10,731 nucleotides of DNA from an archaeon. Its GTDB lineage: Archaea > Asgardarchaeota > Hermodarchaeia > Hermodarchaeales > Hermodarchaeaceae. A model generated the notes under the pieces. It worked only from the letters and a program-made list of their open reading frames with translations. It had not been told where the DNA came from and ran no database searches. This document shows, piece by piece, positions 1 through 6,497 of the stretch; within the stretch, counting starts at the first letter, position 1; every line of letters starts with the position of its first letter. The DNA lies in the NCBI GenBank assembly GCA_016550405.1, contig JABXGX010000063.1, positions 1-10,731 of the forward strand, given 5' to 3'. A program made the translations under genes and the position numbers.

Positions 1-948
1 AACATGGATCTTCACGAAGAACTTGAACGCCGCCTTGCTAGATTCAAAAGCGCCGAAGCGAGCCTCGTCTACCAAACTGGCTTTGCGGCGAATGCTGGAC
101 TCATCCCACAACTCGCTGGAAAAGGCGATCTCATCATTAGTGATGAGTTGAACCATGGCTCTATTATTGATGGCGTCCGCCTCACTCGGGCTGAACGAGC
201 GATTTTCAAGCATACAAACGTACCTGATCTCGGGCGCGTCCTTGATGAAGCAAAAAAACATAAACCCGCCTATCGACGCATCCTAGTCATCACCGATGGC
301 GTCTTCAGCATGGACGGCGATATTGCCCCATTAGACCAAATCGTCAAAACCTGTAAACCTCATGGCGCCATGGTTTATGTCGACGATGCTCATGGCGAAG
401 CAGTTCTTGGTGAAGGAGGCCGAGGAATCGTCTCCCACTACAACCTCGACCATAAATCGGTTCATGTGGAGATGGGGACATTCTCGAAATCATTCGGAGT
501 GGTCGGTGGTCATGTCTCGGGAAGCAAGTGGTTACGGAAGTTTGCATTGAATAAATCCCGTACTTGGCTTCTTAGCGGTTCTCACCCCCCACCTGTGGCT
601 GCTGCCTGCATTGCGGCTATTGATGTCTTGGAGACCGAACCTCACCATGTGAAGAATCTTTGGAAGAACACCGAGAAATTCAAAGTTACTATGAATGAAT
701 TCGGTTTTAACACGGGGATGAGTGAAACCCCAATCATTCCGGTTATAATAGGTGAGAGTGAAAGCGCTCAGAAGTTCAGTGTACGGTTATTTGAAGAAGG
801 CGTCTTTGCGTTACCCATCATCTATCCAATGGTGGCGCGAGGCCAGGCACGGATTCGTGTGATTATGAATGCCGCGTTGACACAAGACGATTTGAACGAA
901 GCCTTAGTAGCCTTTGAAAAAATTGGCAAAGAGCTTAACATCATCTAA
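1..948 (+). CDS. kbl: Glycine C-acetyltransferase (2-amino-3-ketobutyrate CoA ligase)-like alpha-oxoamine synthase, 5'-truncated
   Basis: PLP-dependent fold-type I enzyme of the alpha-oxoamine synthase family, which condenses an amino acid with an acyl-CoA. KBL itself interconverts glycine plus acetyl-CoA with 2-amino-3-ketobutyrate in threonine breakdown, in the cytosol. Seen directly, counting from the Met at base 4: SDELNHGSIIDGVRL (46-60), TDGVFSMDG (97-105), the PLP-ring Asp/His motif VDDAH (126-130), the Schiff-base lysine Lys162 in GTFSKSFG, and the late GQARIR motif. The end, IGKELNII, resembles the KBL C-terminus. Family members have about 390-400 residues, so roughly 80 N-terminal residues lie upstream. 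The frame is open to base 1 and the Met at base 4 is internal, because DLHEELE aligns well inside the family. BioF-like or other acyltransferase specificity cannot be excluded. The family is certain, the substrate less so. Confidence 0.8.
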   Translation, partial: NMDLHEELERRLARFKSAEASLVYQTGFAANAGLIPQLAGKGDLIISDELNHGSIIDGVRLTRAERAIFKHTNVPDLGRVLDEAKKHKPAYRRILVITDGVFSMDGDIAPLDQIVKTCKPHGAMVYVDDAHGEAVLGEGGRGIVSHYNLDHKSVHVEMGTFSKSFGVVGGHVSGSKWLRKFALNKSRTWLLSGSHPPPVAAACIAAIDVLETEPHHVKNLWKNTEKFKVTMNEFGFNTGMSETPIIPVIIGESESAQKFSVRLFEEGVFALPIIYPMVARGQARIRVIMNAALTQDDLNEALVAFEKIGKELNII

Positions 949-1023
949 TACTGAATTATTCCTACCATAACAGCTATTTCAGGTAGATGTGAGGGAAGAT
1001 TAAAAACCCATATTCGAGTTCAA

Positions 1024-1031
1024 TTTATATT
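1024..1031 (+). promoter_or_regulatory. Candidate TATA box for the gelsolin gene
   Basis: TTTATATT lies about 56 bases upstream of the start codon at 1087, in the 138-base gap after the KBL-like gene. It fits the archaeal TATA pattern and predicts a transcript start near 1050-1055, with a leader of about 30 bases. A GGTGGA ribosome binding site at 1074-1079 is 7 bases from the ATG. Inferred from sequence only. Confidence 0.4.
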
Positions 1032-1086
1032 GGCATTGTGGGCAACCTATCGCCTACAGCAAGGCTCCTTTAAGGTGGAATGAAAC

Positions 1087-1692
1087 ATGGTTGATTTTCA
1101 GAAGTACCATATTCAGCGGGGTCACGTAATGCGGGTCCCTGATGATATGGCCAACGATTTTGGTGATGGTGACTGTTACCTTATTGATGCTGGTTCCATC
1201 ATTTACCTCTGGTGTGGCAGCAAAGCCACCGTTGACGAGCGCTTCATTGGCGCGGTTACCTCTGTATGGCGCGACCAAGACCGAAAAGGTGTTGCACGCC
1301 TAGTCACTGTTGAAGCTCGCAGTGAGCCCCCCGAATTCCTCGACCTCTTTGGTGGAACAATCAATATCACGGATCAGGACACCGAAGGCATCCTAAAAAA
1401 GGTCATCTTAGAAAAGCACGAATACAAGCTTTTTCGGCTCAACATCGTTGGTGGAGTTCATCTATTCATTGAGGTACCTCGCTCAAAAGAGAGCTTGAAA
1501 TCCGATGATGTGTACATCCTCGACACCTTTGATCAGATCTATATTTGGCGAGGAAACTCCTCGACAGGGCGAGAGAAATTCCATGCAATGCTGATCGCAC
1601 GTCGATATGATTATGAGAGAGCAGGTGCACAAGATATTGTTCTTGTGGAAGACGGCGAGGAAACCAAGGAGTTTCTCCAAGCACTAGAATAA
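1087..1692 (+). CDS. Two-domain gelsolin-like actin-regulatory protein
   Basis: Gelsolin-superfamily protein of 201 residues built from two gelsolin-like repeats. Repeat 1 (about 15-100) has GDCYLIDAGSIIYLWCG (28-44) and the typical EPPEFLDLFGG segment (80-90). Repeat 2 (about 112-201) opens with YKLFRL and has SDDVYILDTFDQIYIWRG (139-156), then EKFHAM and a closing EDGEETKEFLQAL, the classic gelsolin repeat ending. No signal peptide or membrane segment is visible, so it should be cytosolic. Eukaryotic relatives sever, cap or bundle actin, usually under calcium control. Two-domain gelsolins are known from Asgard archaea, where characterised examples act on actin. Acidic residues (D27, D29, D140, D141) sit where gelsolin repeats often bind calcium; this is inference. 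The ATG is supported by GGTGGA 7 bases upstream. It appears monocistronic. Confidence is high for the fold, moderate for the exact actin activity. Confidence 0.88.
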   Translation: MVDFQKYHIQRGHVMRVPDDMANDFGDGDCYLIDAGSIIYLWCGSKATVDERFIGAVTSVWRDQDRKGVARLVTVEARSEPPEFLDLFGGTINITDQDTEGILKKVILEKHEYKLFRLNIVGGVHLFIEVPRSKESLKSDDVYILDTFDQIYIWRGNSSTGREKFHAMLIARRYDYERAGAQDIVLVEDGEETKEFLQALE

Positions 1693-1806
1693 GAATTCAT
1701 TCAAGAATCCCCACTGGTTCTCTATAATTGTAGTGTTTGTAGGTGAATGGGATCAGTTGTAGTTTTAGCTTAGAAGCTTAGACGAGGTTAATATATTATT
1801 ATAATA

Positions 1807-1860
1807 GATATAAAACATATCATTTAGTCGATATAAAATAAAAAACATTCGGTTATAAAA
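1807..1860. repeat. Regularly spaced GATATAAAA repeats
   Basis: GATATAAAA occurs at 1807-1815 and again, identical, at 1830-1838; a one-mismatch copy GTTATAAAA lies at 1852-1860. Copy-to-copy distances are 23 and 22 bases, about two helical turns, so the copies face the same side of the DNA. AT-rich DNA makes short matches likely, but the regular spacing is notable. Each copy also resembles an archaeal TATA element. Confidence 0.4.
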
Positions 1861-1938
1861 TAAAGGTTAAGATTAATAATTTTGTATTTTAACAATATAT
1901 AATTATTTTTATATTAAACTTATTACATTAACTGATTA

Positions 1939-1964
1939 ATTTTTAATTACGTTCAATTAAAAAT
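1939..1964. repeat. Perfect 10-bp AT-only inverted repeat (hairpin)
   Basis: ATTTTTAATT (1939-1948) pairs perfectly with AATTAAAAAT (1955-1964) around a 6-base loop ACGTTC. An all-A/T stem is weak as RNA, so it may be a protein site or cruciform rather than a terminator. It lies about 160 bases before the start of the 136-residue protein gene. Confidence 0.4.
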
Positions 1965-2065
1965 GTAAAAGAAAAAATAACAAGATTCTAAAACTAATAG
2001 AAATATATTAATTCTTATCTGGATTAAACATTTTTCTTCTAATAGTTACAGGTATTGCATATGGA

Positions 2066-2073
2066 TTTTTATG
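2066..2073 (+). promoter_or_regulatory. Candidate TATA element for the 136-residue protein gene
   Basis: TTTTTATG lies about 50-57 bases before the ATG at 2123, a spacing consistent with a transcript start near 2095-2100. The whole region is AT-rich, so other TATA-like matches (for example near 2003-2009) cannot be excluded. Confidence 0.25.
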
Positions 2074-2122
2074 GTGCCATTTTCTATTTTTCCTACCAGT
2101 TGATTATCACTGGAGGGTTCAG

Positions 2123-2533
2123 ATGACCACACCAACAGCTCAACTTGAAGGATTTGTTGCTGACGTTCTGATTCCTCGGATAGACGAGCTAGCGAACGCT
2201 GCTTCCAATGGTGTGGACAATGAACAGCTTCGTGAATTATTCCGCGATAACATCTATGATGGAATAAAATTCTTTTACGAAAGGTGGACTCCTGTCTATC
2301 TTCCGATTCATGGCCAAAAGAAGACAAATCATGCAAGTCGAACCCTAGATAAGCTATTCCAAGATGTGACTACGGTTCCAGCTAAACAACTCCGCGAAGT
2401 ATTGGTGAAAGCGATTTGGTATCTGCTTTCCATTAGTCTTGAGGATATGGATAACGTTCCGGTCTTCCCCGATGAATTAACTTTCACTGAGTTACGCTCT
2501 GCGATCAAGAACGCCACGCGTCGAATTTCCTAA
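2123..2533 (+). CDS. Hypothetical 136-residue helical protein
   Basis: I do not recognise this protein. It has 136 residues, no signal peptide and no membrane span, and looks mainly alpha-helical and soluble. Visible blocks are an N-terminal helix with FVADVLIPRIDELANAA (11-27), a central NIYDGIKFFYERWTPVYLP (43-61), a basic stretch GQKKTNHASR (64-73), and a helix KQLREVLVKAIWYLLSISLE (87-106), ending in ATRRIS. No cysteines or metal-binding patterns are seen. Codon use matches its neighbours and the ATG has the best ribosome binding site in the window (GGAGGG at 2112-2117, 5 bases away), so it is very likely a real, well-translated gene. It stands alone between its own promoter region and a T-tract terminator. 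No function is assigned. Confidence 0.75.
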   Translation: MTTPTAQLEGFVADVLIPRIDELANAASNGVDNEQLRELFRDNIYDGIKFFYERWTPVYLPIHGQKKTNHASRTLDKLFQDVTTVPAKQLREVLVKAIWYLLSISLEDMDNVPVFPDELTFTELRSAIKNATRRIS

Positions 2534-2541
2534 AGAATCAG

Positions 2542-2565
2542 TTTTTTTTGTTGATTTTTACCTTT
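2542..2565 (+). terminator. T-tract terminator after the 136-residue protein gene
   Basis: A run of eight T (2542-2549) begins 8 bases after the TAA stop and is followed by TTTTT (2555-2559) and TTTT (2563-2566). Archaeal RNA polymerase terminates at such T-rich tracts without needing a stem-loop, and none is evident here. It separates this gene from the stress-protein promoter just downstream. Confidence 0.6.
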
Positions 2566-2580
2566 TGAACACCAATACAC

Positions 2581-2590
2581 TTTTTATACT
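2581..2590 (+). promoter_or_regulatory. TATA box of the tandem universal stress protein gene
   Basis: TTTTTATACT lies 40-49 bases before the ATG at 2630, predicting a transcript start near 2610 and a leader of about 20 bases that includes AGGAG (2616-2620), 9 bases from the ATG. Confidence 0.5.
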
Positions 2591-2629
2591 AACCCAACGT
2601 CATCATCGCAGTAATAGGAGTCGGGTACT

Positions 2630-3508
2630 ATGAGTTTCCTATCAACAAAAGAATGGACCGAACCTCAGATGACTCGAATTTTGGTTCCGGTTCAGGGCTT
2701 CCCTGGAGAAGCTAGTGGAATCCAATTTGCCTTCAGTCTTGCTGAATATTCGAAAGCTAAAGTTTCTCTTTTGCATTGTCGCGAAAGAATTCGTCGATCG
2801 AAATTGACCGAAGTCAACCCTCTGATCAAACTCGCTAAGAGCCTGGCAAAGAAGCTCAAAGTTCCCATTGATGAAGAGCAAATCACCCGAGTACGTGCCT
2901 CCGATGCGATTCTAAAATCCAGCAAAGAAGATTGTGATCTTATTGTAATGTCTGCTGCCCATACGCCTGTTCACAAACATCTTCTTGGATCAACGGCTCG
3001 TCGGGTTGCTCGGAAAAGCCATATTCCTGTTATTATCGTTGCTTCGTGGCTTGAAGATTATTCTAAGGGAAACAGTCGAAGTTATAACAGGATTTTGCTA
3101 CCGATTCGAAGCACACGAAAGGATCAGGTTGCTCTACGATTAGCTGCTGCAGTGAAAAAGAGTACTGCAGGCAAAGATGCCGAATTAATTGCATTAAATT
3201 TGACTAGGTTTCCTGCGGTGATGAATTCGGCACCTTTGGGGTCTCCAGAAATCAAGGTTGGGCGCGAATTGTTTATGGATGACATCTCGATTTTCACTGA
3301 ACAAACTGGTTTATCGCTTACGCCACAACATGTAGCGGCACAAAATGTTGGTGACGCTGCAATCGAGTTTGCTGAAAAAGAAAAAATTGATCTCATTGTT
3401 TTAGGGGCTCATCACAAACCAGGACGCATTGGTGGATTTCTGGGAACGGTTTCACAACAGATTGCTTCCGGCTCTTCAACTACGGTAGTCATCACATTCC
3501 TCCCCTAA
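2630..3508 (+). CDS. Tandem universal stress protein (two UspA domains)
   Basis: This is a 292-residue cytosolic protein with two Usp-like alpha/beta domains. Domain 1 (about 14-140) starts at TRILVPVQG and ends with DLIVMSAAH and HLLGSTARRVARKSHIPVII (117-136). Domain 2 (about 153-292) starts at NRILLPI and ends with DLIVLGAHHKPGRIGGFLGT (254-273) and STTVVITF. The domain 2 G-rich stretch resembles the ATP-binding motif of nucleotide-binding Usp proteins. Domain 1 keeps only the GST part, so it may not bind nucleotide (inference). Usp proteins respond to starvation, redox or energy stress and act by binding ATP/AMP or partner proteins. The Met at 2630 is preferred over the internal Met14 because AGGAG and a TATA box precede it. 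It is convergent with the kinase gene. Confidence 0.85.
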   Translation: MSFLSTKEWTEPQMTRILVPVQGFPGEASGIQFAFSLAEYSKAKVSLLHCRERIRRSKLTEVNPLIKLAKSLAKKLKVPIDEEQITRVRASDAILKSSKEDCDLIVMSAAHTPVHKHLLGSTARRVARKSHIPVIIVASWLEDYSKGNSRSYNRILLPIRSTRKDQVALRLAAAVKKSTAGKDAELIALNLTRFPAVMNSAPLGSPEIKVGRELFMDDISIFTEQTGLSLTPQHVAAQNVGDAAIEFAEKEKIDLIVLGAHHKPGRIGGFLGTVSQQIASGSSTTVVITFLP

Positions 3509-3533
3509 ACCAATTTTATCAATTAATTGGTTT
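3507..3533. terminator. Inverted repeat between convergent genes, candidate bidirectional terminator
   Basis: AAACCAATT (3507-3515) and AATTGGTTT (3525-3533) form a perfect 9-bp stem with a 9-base loop. The stem overlaps the end of the stress-protein TAA (3506-3508) and the kinase stop (complement of 3523-3525). The 14-base gap leaves no room for separate terminators, so one hairpin may protect or terminate both mRNAs. No long T tract follows on either strand. Confidence 0.45.
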
Positions 3534-4446
3534 GTTGATATTTATCTGCGATTCGAATGAAATCGTCAATCTGCTGAGCTGTGGGCAAGCCGTCTCGTCC
3601 ACCTGATGCTGTGATTTGTAGAGCTGCACAAGCAGCTGCACGTTTTGTAACATCTTCCAAGGGTAGGTCCTGATGGTAATAATGAATAAATCCTGCTGCG
3701 AAGGCATCACCTGCTCCGGTTGTATCTACGGCATCAACTTTGTACGCGGGTGTGTGAATGGCTGTGTCGGATGTGGCTGTGAAGGATCCGTTTTGCCCTA
3801 ATGTGACAGTCAGCACTTTGAGGTTCCCTTCTAATTCTGCTTGGACGTTCTTGAGTGTAGGTCTCTTATTGAATATGCGTTGGAAGACACCTTGATTCAT
3901 GAATACAATTGAAAACCGGCAAATCAACTCCCGCACTTCATCTAGCGGTTGCTTCGTAAGTTCCTCACCTGCGTCGATTGCTGACAGCGTTTTAAGGTCA
4001 TGACAAACTGATGCTAGTTGTCTAGCTACTGGAATAGAAACACTTGCGGCGTACGTTATATCAACATTTTTTAAAAGGGCTTTTGTGATACTTTGTGGCG
4101 AAAGCCGGGCGTTTGCTCCCCGGTATCGCAATTTCATGGTTTGCCCACCTTCTCCTACTAAAATAATGACAAGTCCTGTTGAGTAGTATTTTTCGAGGAT
4201 GACTCGAGAAGTGTCAACTTGCTCGTGTTGAAGGACTGTGAGAGCTTCACGGCCCTCGACGTCGTCACCGACATGTCCAAAAATTGCCACCTGCGAACCT
4301 AATCGAGCGAGACTTGTTGCGAAGTTGGCTGCAGCTCCTCCAGGATAGATTTTAAGGGTTTGGATGTTCATTTTTTCATCTGGAGCAGGGAGTCGTGGAA
4401 GAGTGCAAATCCAGTCCATGTTAATATTGCCGATCGCGCAAATCAT
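3523..4446 (-). CDS. PfkB-family carbohydrate/nucleoside kinase
   Basis: This is a 307-residue ribokinase-like kinase, normal length for the family, which transfers the ATP gamma-phosphate to a sugar or nucleoside hydroxyl in the cytosol. Visible features are the N-terminal substrate motif GNINMD (6-11), the PfkB signature 1 region YPGGAAANFATSLARLG (34-50), the loop GHVGDDVEGRE (57-67), and signature 2 DTTGAGDAFAAGF (241-253), with catalytic base Asp247 and the anion-hole GAG. No motif fixes the substrate; ribose, fructose, 2-keto-3-deoxygluconate or nucleosides are all possible. The ATG at 4446 has AAGGG 7 bases upstream and a strong TATA box (4491-4498, minus strand). It is divergent from the nurA-like gene and convergent with the stress-protein gene, so it appears monocistronic and unrelated in function to the cassette on its right. 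Confidence 0.88.
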   Translation of the reverse strand: MICAIGNINMDWICTLPRLPAPDEKMNIQTLKIYPGGAAANFATSLARLGSQVAIFGHVGDDVEGREALTVLQHEQVDTSRVILEKYYSTGLVIILVGEGGQTMKLRYRGANARLSPQSITKALLKNVDITYAASVSIPVARQLASVCHDLKTLSAIDAGEELTKQPLDEVRELICRFSIVFMNQGVFQRIFNKRPTLKNVQAELEGNLKVLTVTLGQNGSFTATSDTAIHTPAYKVDAVDTTGAGDAFAAGFIHYYHQDLPLEDVTKRAAACAALQITASGGRDGLPTAQQIDDFIRIADKYQQTN

Positions 4447-4490
4447 CGCGTAACCCTTGTCTTATGCTGATGCTGTTCCTCGGTAATATG

Positions 4491-4500
4491 TTTTTATATC
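4491..4500. promoter_or_regulatory. Shared or divergent TATA element between the kinase and nurA-like genes
   Basis: On the minus strand TATAAAAA (4491-4498) lies about 45-50 bases before the kinase ATG, a near-ideal archaeal TATA box. Read on the plus strand the same bases give TTTTTATATC, and no better TATA candidate is seen between there and the nurA-like start at 4568. It may therefore serve both directions, with a nurA leader of roughly 40 bases. The assignment to the kinase is firmer than to nurA. Confidence 0.5.
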
Positions 4501-4556
4501 CAAAGATGAATCCCGACAGCCTTTAGTAGGTTTCACGAAAGTACATGGATAGAGAT

Positions 4557-4561
4557 GGTGG
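4557..4561 (+). promoter_or_regulatory. Ribosome binding site deciding the TTG start of the nurA-like gene
   Basis: GGTGG sits 6 bases before TTG at 4568. An in-frame TAG at 4550-4552 rules out an upstream start other than through TGG codons, and no in-frame ATG occurs until about codon 170. The same GGTG core precedes several other genes here. Confidence 0.55.
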
Positions 4562-4567
4562 CTAGGT

Positions 4568-6487
4568 TTGACATCACGTATAAGTAAAAGTGTCCAACGA
4601 GTTGGTGATATTTTACGGGCAAGTGCCGAAGACCAAATCCAGGATTATTCGAACCGATTCGAAGCTTTACGAGGTCTCTACGATAGTTTCTTAAAAGATC
4701 TTATTTGCACTAATTTTTCATTTGCTGACGCTTACAAAATAGCTCAATCCTTTTTCGGCGAAACAACTGTCAACTTTGCTGCAGTTGATGGCACCCTCTA
4801 CGTTCAGCCACTTTTTGATCTATTAGTATTTTTTGCTGGGTCCTTTACATGTCGGGGCGCCCTAACCTTTCACCCAGATAAACCTCCTAGTGTCGACTAT
4901 CAGGGAAGTCTGACCAAAGGTACTGCTGCAGTATCCACAGTTGCCCCAGTGTACATCAATAAGGTCCCTGAAATTGATCAAGAGTTCTTTGATCCTGAAG
5001 ACGGAGAGATTGTCATTGAACGACCCCTTAGCGATCAGTATATCATCAATAATTCCAGCATCGCGGAGACTCTCATGACACTCTCTGAATATTTCCTTGC
5101 GTATCGCCTCGCGACTAGTCCGGTAGAAAAAATCAAAGTGCTCCTCTTAGATCGAACGCTAGCTGGTTCTTATTCCTCACTACTCTATGATACTGCACGA
5201 AGGTATGGGTGGAACCGAAATCTGGGAATGTTAGGTGTCATCATCGACGGTTCACCCATAACTGAACTAGACTTTTTGTATTGTCGCCATCGGATTTTGA
5301 ACGATACACTAAAGCTTCCCCCAGCCCGTGGGGACTTTCTTCGCCAAGCAGTATTATACCATCTCGAGCAAGCGCCGAATCCATTGCGGATTGATGCCAT
5401 CTGTGATCAACTAGAACTCAAGACTCCCGAACAATGCAAACGGGCTGAGACATACCTTCAGAAATCTGTACGAGAAGGTTTTGTTACGGAAAAGCGGGAC
5501 CACTATAAACTGAAAGAACCGTACAAGCAATCATGGCGGCGAATTACTCGACTAGTTCAACAAATTGGGAACCAAATCTTCTCAGAAACCTTATCAAAAG
5601 ACCCGCTAGTCAGTCACAACCGCCTTCAGGTTCGAAAAGGCGACCGATTCGCTTGGCTCAGCACAATAGATGTAGCATTTCTGACGCTTTTCTCGATGTA
5701 TTTGTTAATAGAGGAATGCTGGCGCCGGAAAATCCTCTTAATCGGAGTGACAAAGGATACAGCATCACGGGATTTCAAACGCCAACTTATACCCATACTT
5801 TGGCAGGCGAAGCTCTTAACCAAATCAAGCGCTCAACGCGCATTAGAACGAGCCCCAAATACTGATCGCATGATCCTTCAAAGTATCAGTCATTTTGCTG
5901 CCGATAAACTTCCAGTTCCTTGGGCAACAATCGAATACGATGCAGCATTTCGCACCATGGTCCCAGATCGAAATCGACCTCGAAGAGCCACTTATGTTGG
6001 TGGCGCACGTCGGAACCGAATTGGATTAGAACGCACTTTTCTAAAAAGTTACATCCAATTAACCGAGGCAAAAAGTGATTCTAAACTTCGGAGCAATGTC
6101 CTATTCATTGACCGTTTGAGTCATCCAGAATTTGATGGCGCTACTGCGACCTCGCACTATCAATTTAACCACGAATATGGCGCCGCAACGGAACCAATAC
6201 ATGTACATCTTTATCGAAACAACACCATCCTCAATCCCTTACAGACCCTAACCCTCTCAATCCTTTCAAGTCTTAGCTGTTCATCAATCCCTGAAGCATT
6301 TGGGCACAACAAACCTTTGATGATTGCAGACAAGGTGGCAAAGTTCCATCAACATACCTTCAGTAATGTCATTGCTGGAACAACCAACTGGATTTCTGTC
6401 CATCCCCATCTGCGGTCATTTATTTTCTATCTCTCAAGTTTTCGTGAACGCCGTTCACGAATTGAGGCCCATCGTCGTGGAGACTAG
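4568..6487 (+). CDS. nurA: NurA-like nuclease, long form with an inserted winged-helix-like segment
   Basis: NurA-type nucleases degrade DNA ends as 5'-3' exonuclease/endonuclease partners of the HerA translocase. Seen here: NFAAVDGTLY (69-78) with Asp74 matching the first catalytic Asp; VLLLDRTLAGSY (191-202) with Asp195 matching the second acidic motif; LIGVTKDTASRDF (391-403), like the NurA Lys strand; and a C-terminal NKPLMIADKVAKF (581-593), like the NurA PL..AH helix. Between motifs 2 and 3, residues about 257-317 (FLRQAVLYHLEQ, then paired helices, ending in EKRDHYKL) read like a winged helix. At 639 residues it is well above the usual 300-450. Where NurA proteins normally have His in the last motif, this protein seems to have Asp588. 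The start is TTG, which may lower translation. It is convergent with the methyltransferase gene, with a 10-base gap. HerA at the other end of the cassette supports the call. Confidence 0.7.
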   Translation: MTSRISKSVQRVGDILRASAEDQIQDYSNRFEALRGLYDSFLKDLICTNFSFADAYKIAQSFFGETTVNFAAVDGTLYVQPLFDLLVFFAGSFTCRGALTFHPDKPPSVDYQGSLTKGTAAVSTVAPVYINKVPEIDQEFFDPEDGEIVIERPLSDQYIINNSSIAETLMTLSEYFLAYRLATSPVEKIKVLLLDRTLAGSYSSLLYDTARRYGWNRNLGMLGVIIDGSPITELDFLYCRHRILNDTLKLPPARGDFLRQAVLYHLEQAPNPLRIDAICDQLELKTPEQCKRAETYLQKSVREGFVTEKRDHYKLKEPYKQSWRRITRLVQQIGNQIFSETLSKDPLVSHNRLQVRKGDRFAWLSTIDVAFLTLFSMYLLIEECWRRKILLIGVTKDTASRDFKRQLIPILWQAKLLTKSSAQRALERAPNTDRMILQSISHFAADKLPVPWATIEYDAAFRTMVPDRNRPRRATYVGGARRNRIGLERTFLKSYIQLTEAKSDSKLRSNVLFIDRLSHPEFDGATATSHYQFNHEYGAATEPIHVHLYRNNTILNPLQTLTLSILSSLSCSSIPEAFGHNKPLMIADKVAKFHQHTFSNVIAGTTNWISVHPHLRSFIFYLSSFRERRSRIEAHRRGD

Positions 6488-6497
6488 ATAAAATGCA

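Larger units (their letters stand above)
1693..2122. other. 430-base AT-rich intergenic region
   Basis: No coding sequence or tRNA-like fold is apparent. The core is extremely AT-rich: 24 G or C in 180 bases (13% GC) over 1801-1980, against genes nearby in the forties. It contains a perfect tandem duplication of AGCTTAGA (1767-1774 and 1775-1782), TATAAAA-type repeats (1807-1860) and a 10-bp hairpin (1939-1964). The right end holds the promoter and the strong GGAGGG ribosome binding site (2112-2117) of the next gene. It could be termination plus promoter DNA, a bent or nucleoid-protein-bound segment, or a site of DNA unwinding. I see no origin-recognition-box motif. Confidence 0.6.

Noticed and set aside
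962..986. CTACC/GGTAG inverted repeat after the KBL-like gene as a terminator
   Set aside because: Only 5 bp with a 15-base loop and no T tract; likely chance.
1767..1782. Tandem AGCTTAGA duplication
   Set aside because: Perfect but only two 8-base units; most simply a slippage event, with no sign of function.
1807..1860. CRISPR-like array
   Set aside because: Repeats are 9 bases with 13-14-base gaps, too short for a CRISPR repeat-spacer unit, and no cas gene is present.
4647..4663. Repeated ATTCGAA in the nurA-like gene resembling the T-arm of a tRNA
   Set aside because: No acceptor or anticodon stems can be formed around it, and it lies in coding sequence.
5533..5865. 110-codon open frame inside the nurA-like gene
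   Set aside because: It lies entirely inside a well-supported gene in another frame, has no recognisable domain and no convincing start signal.
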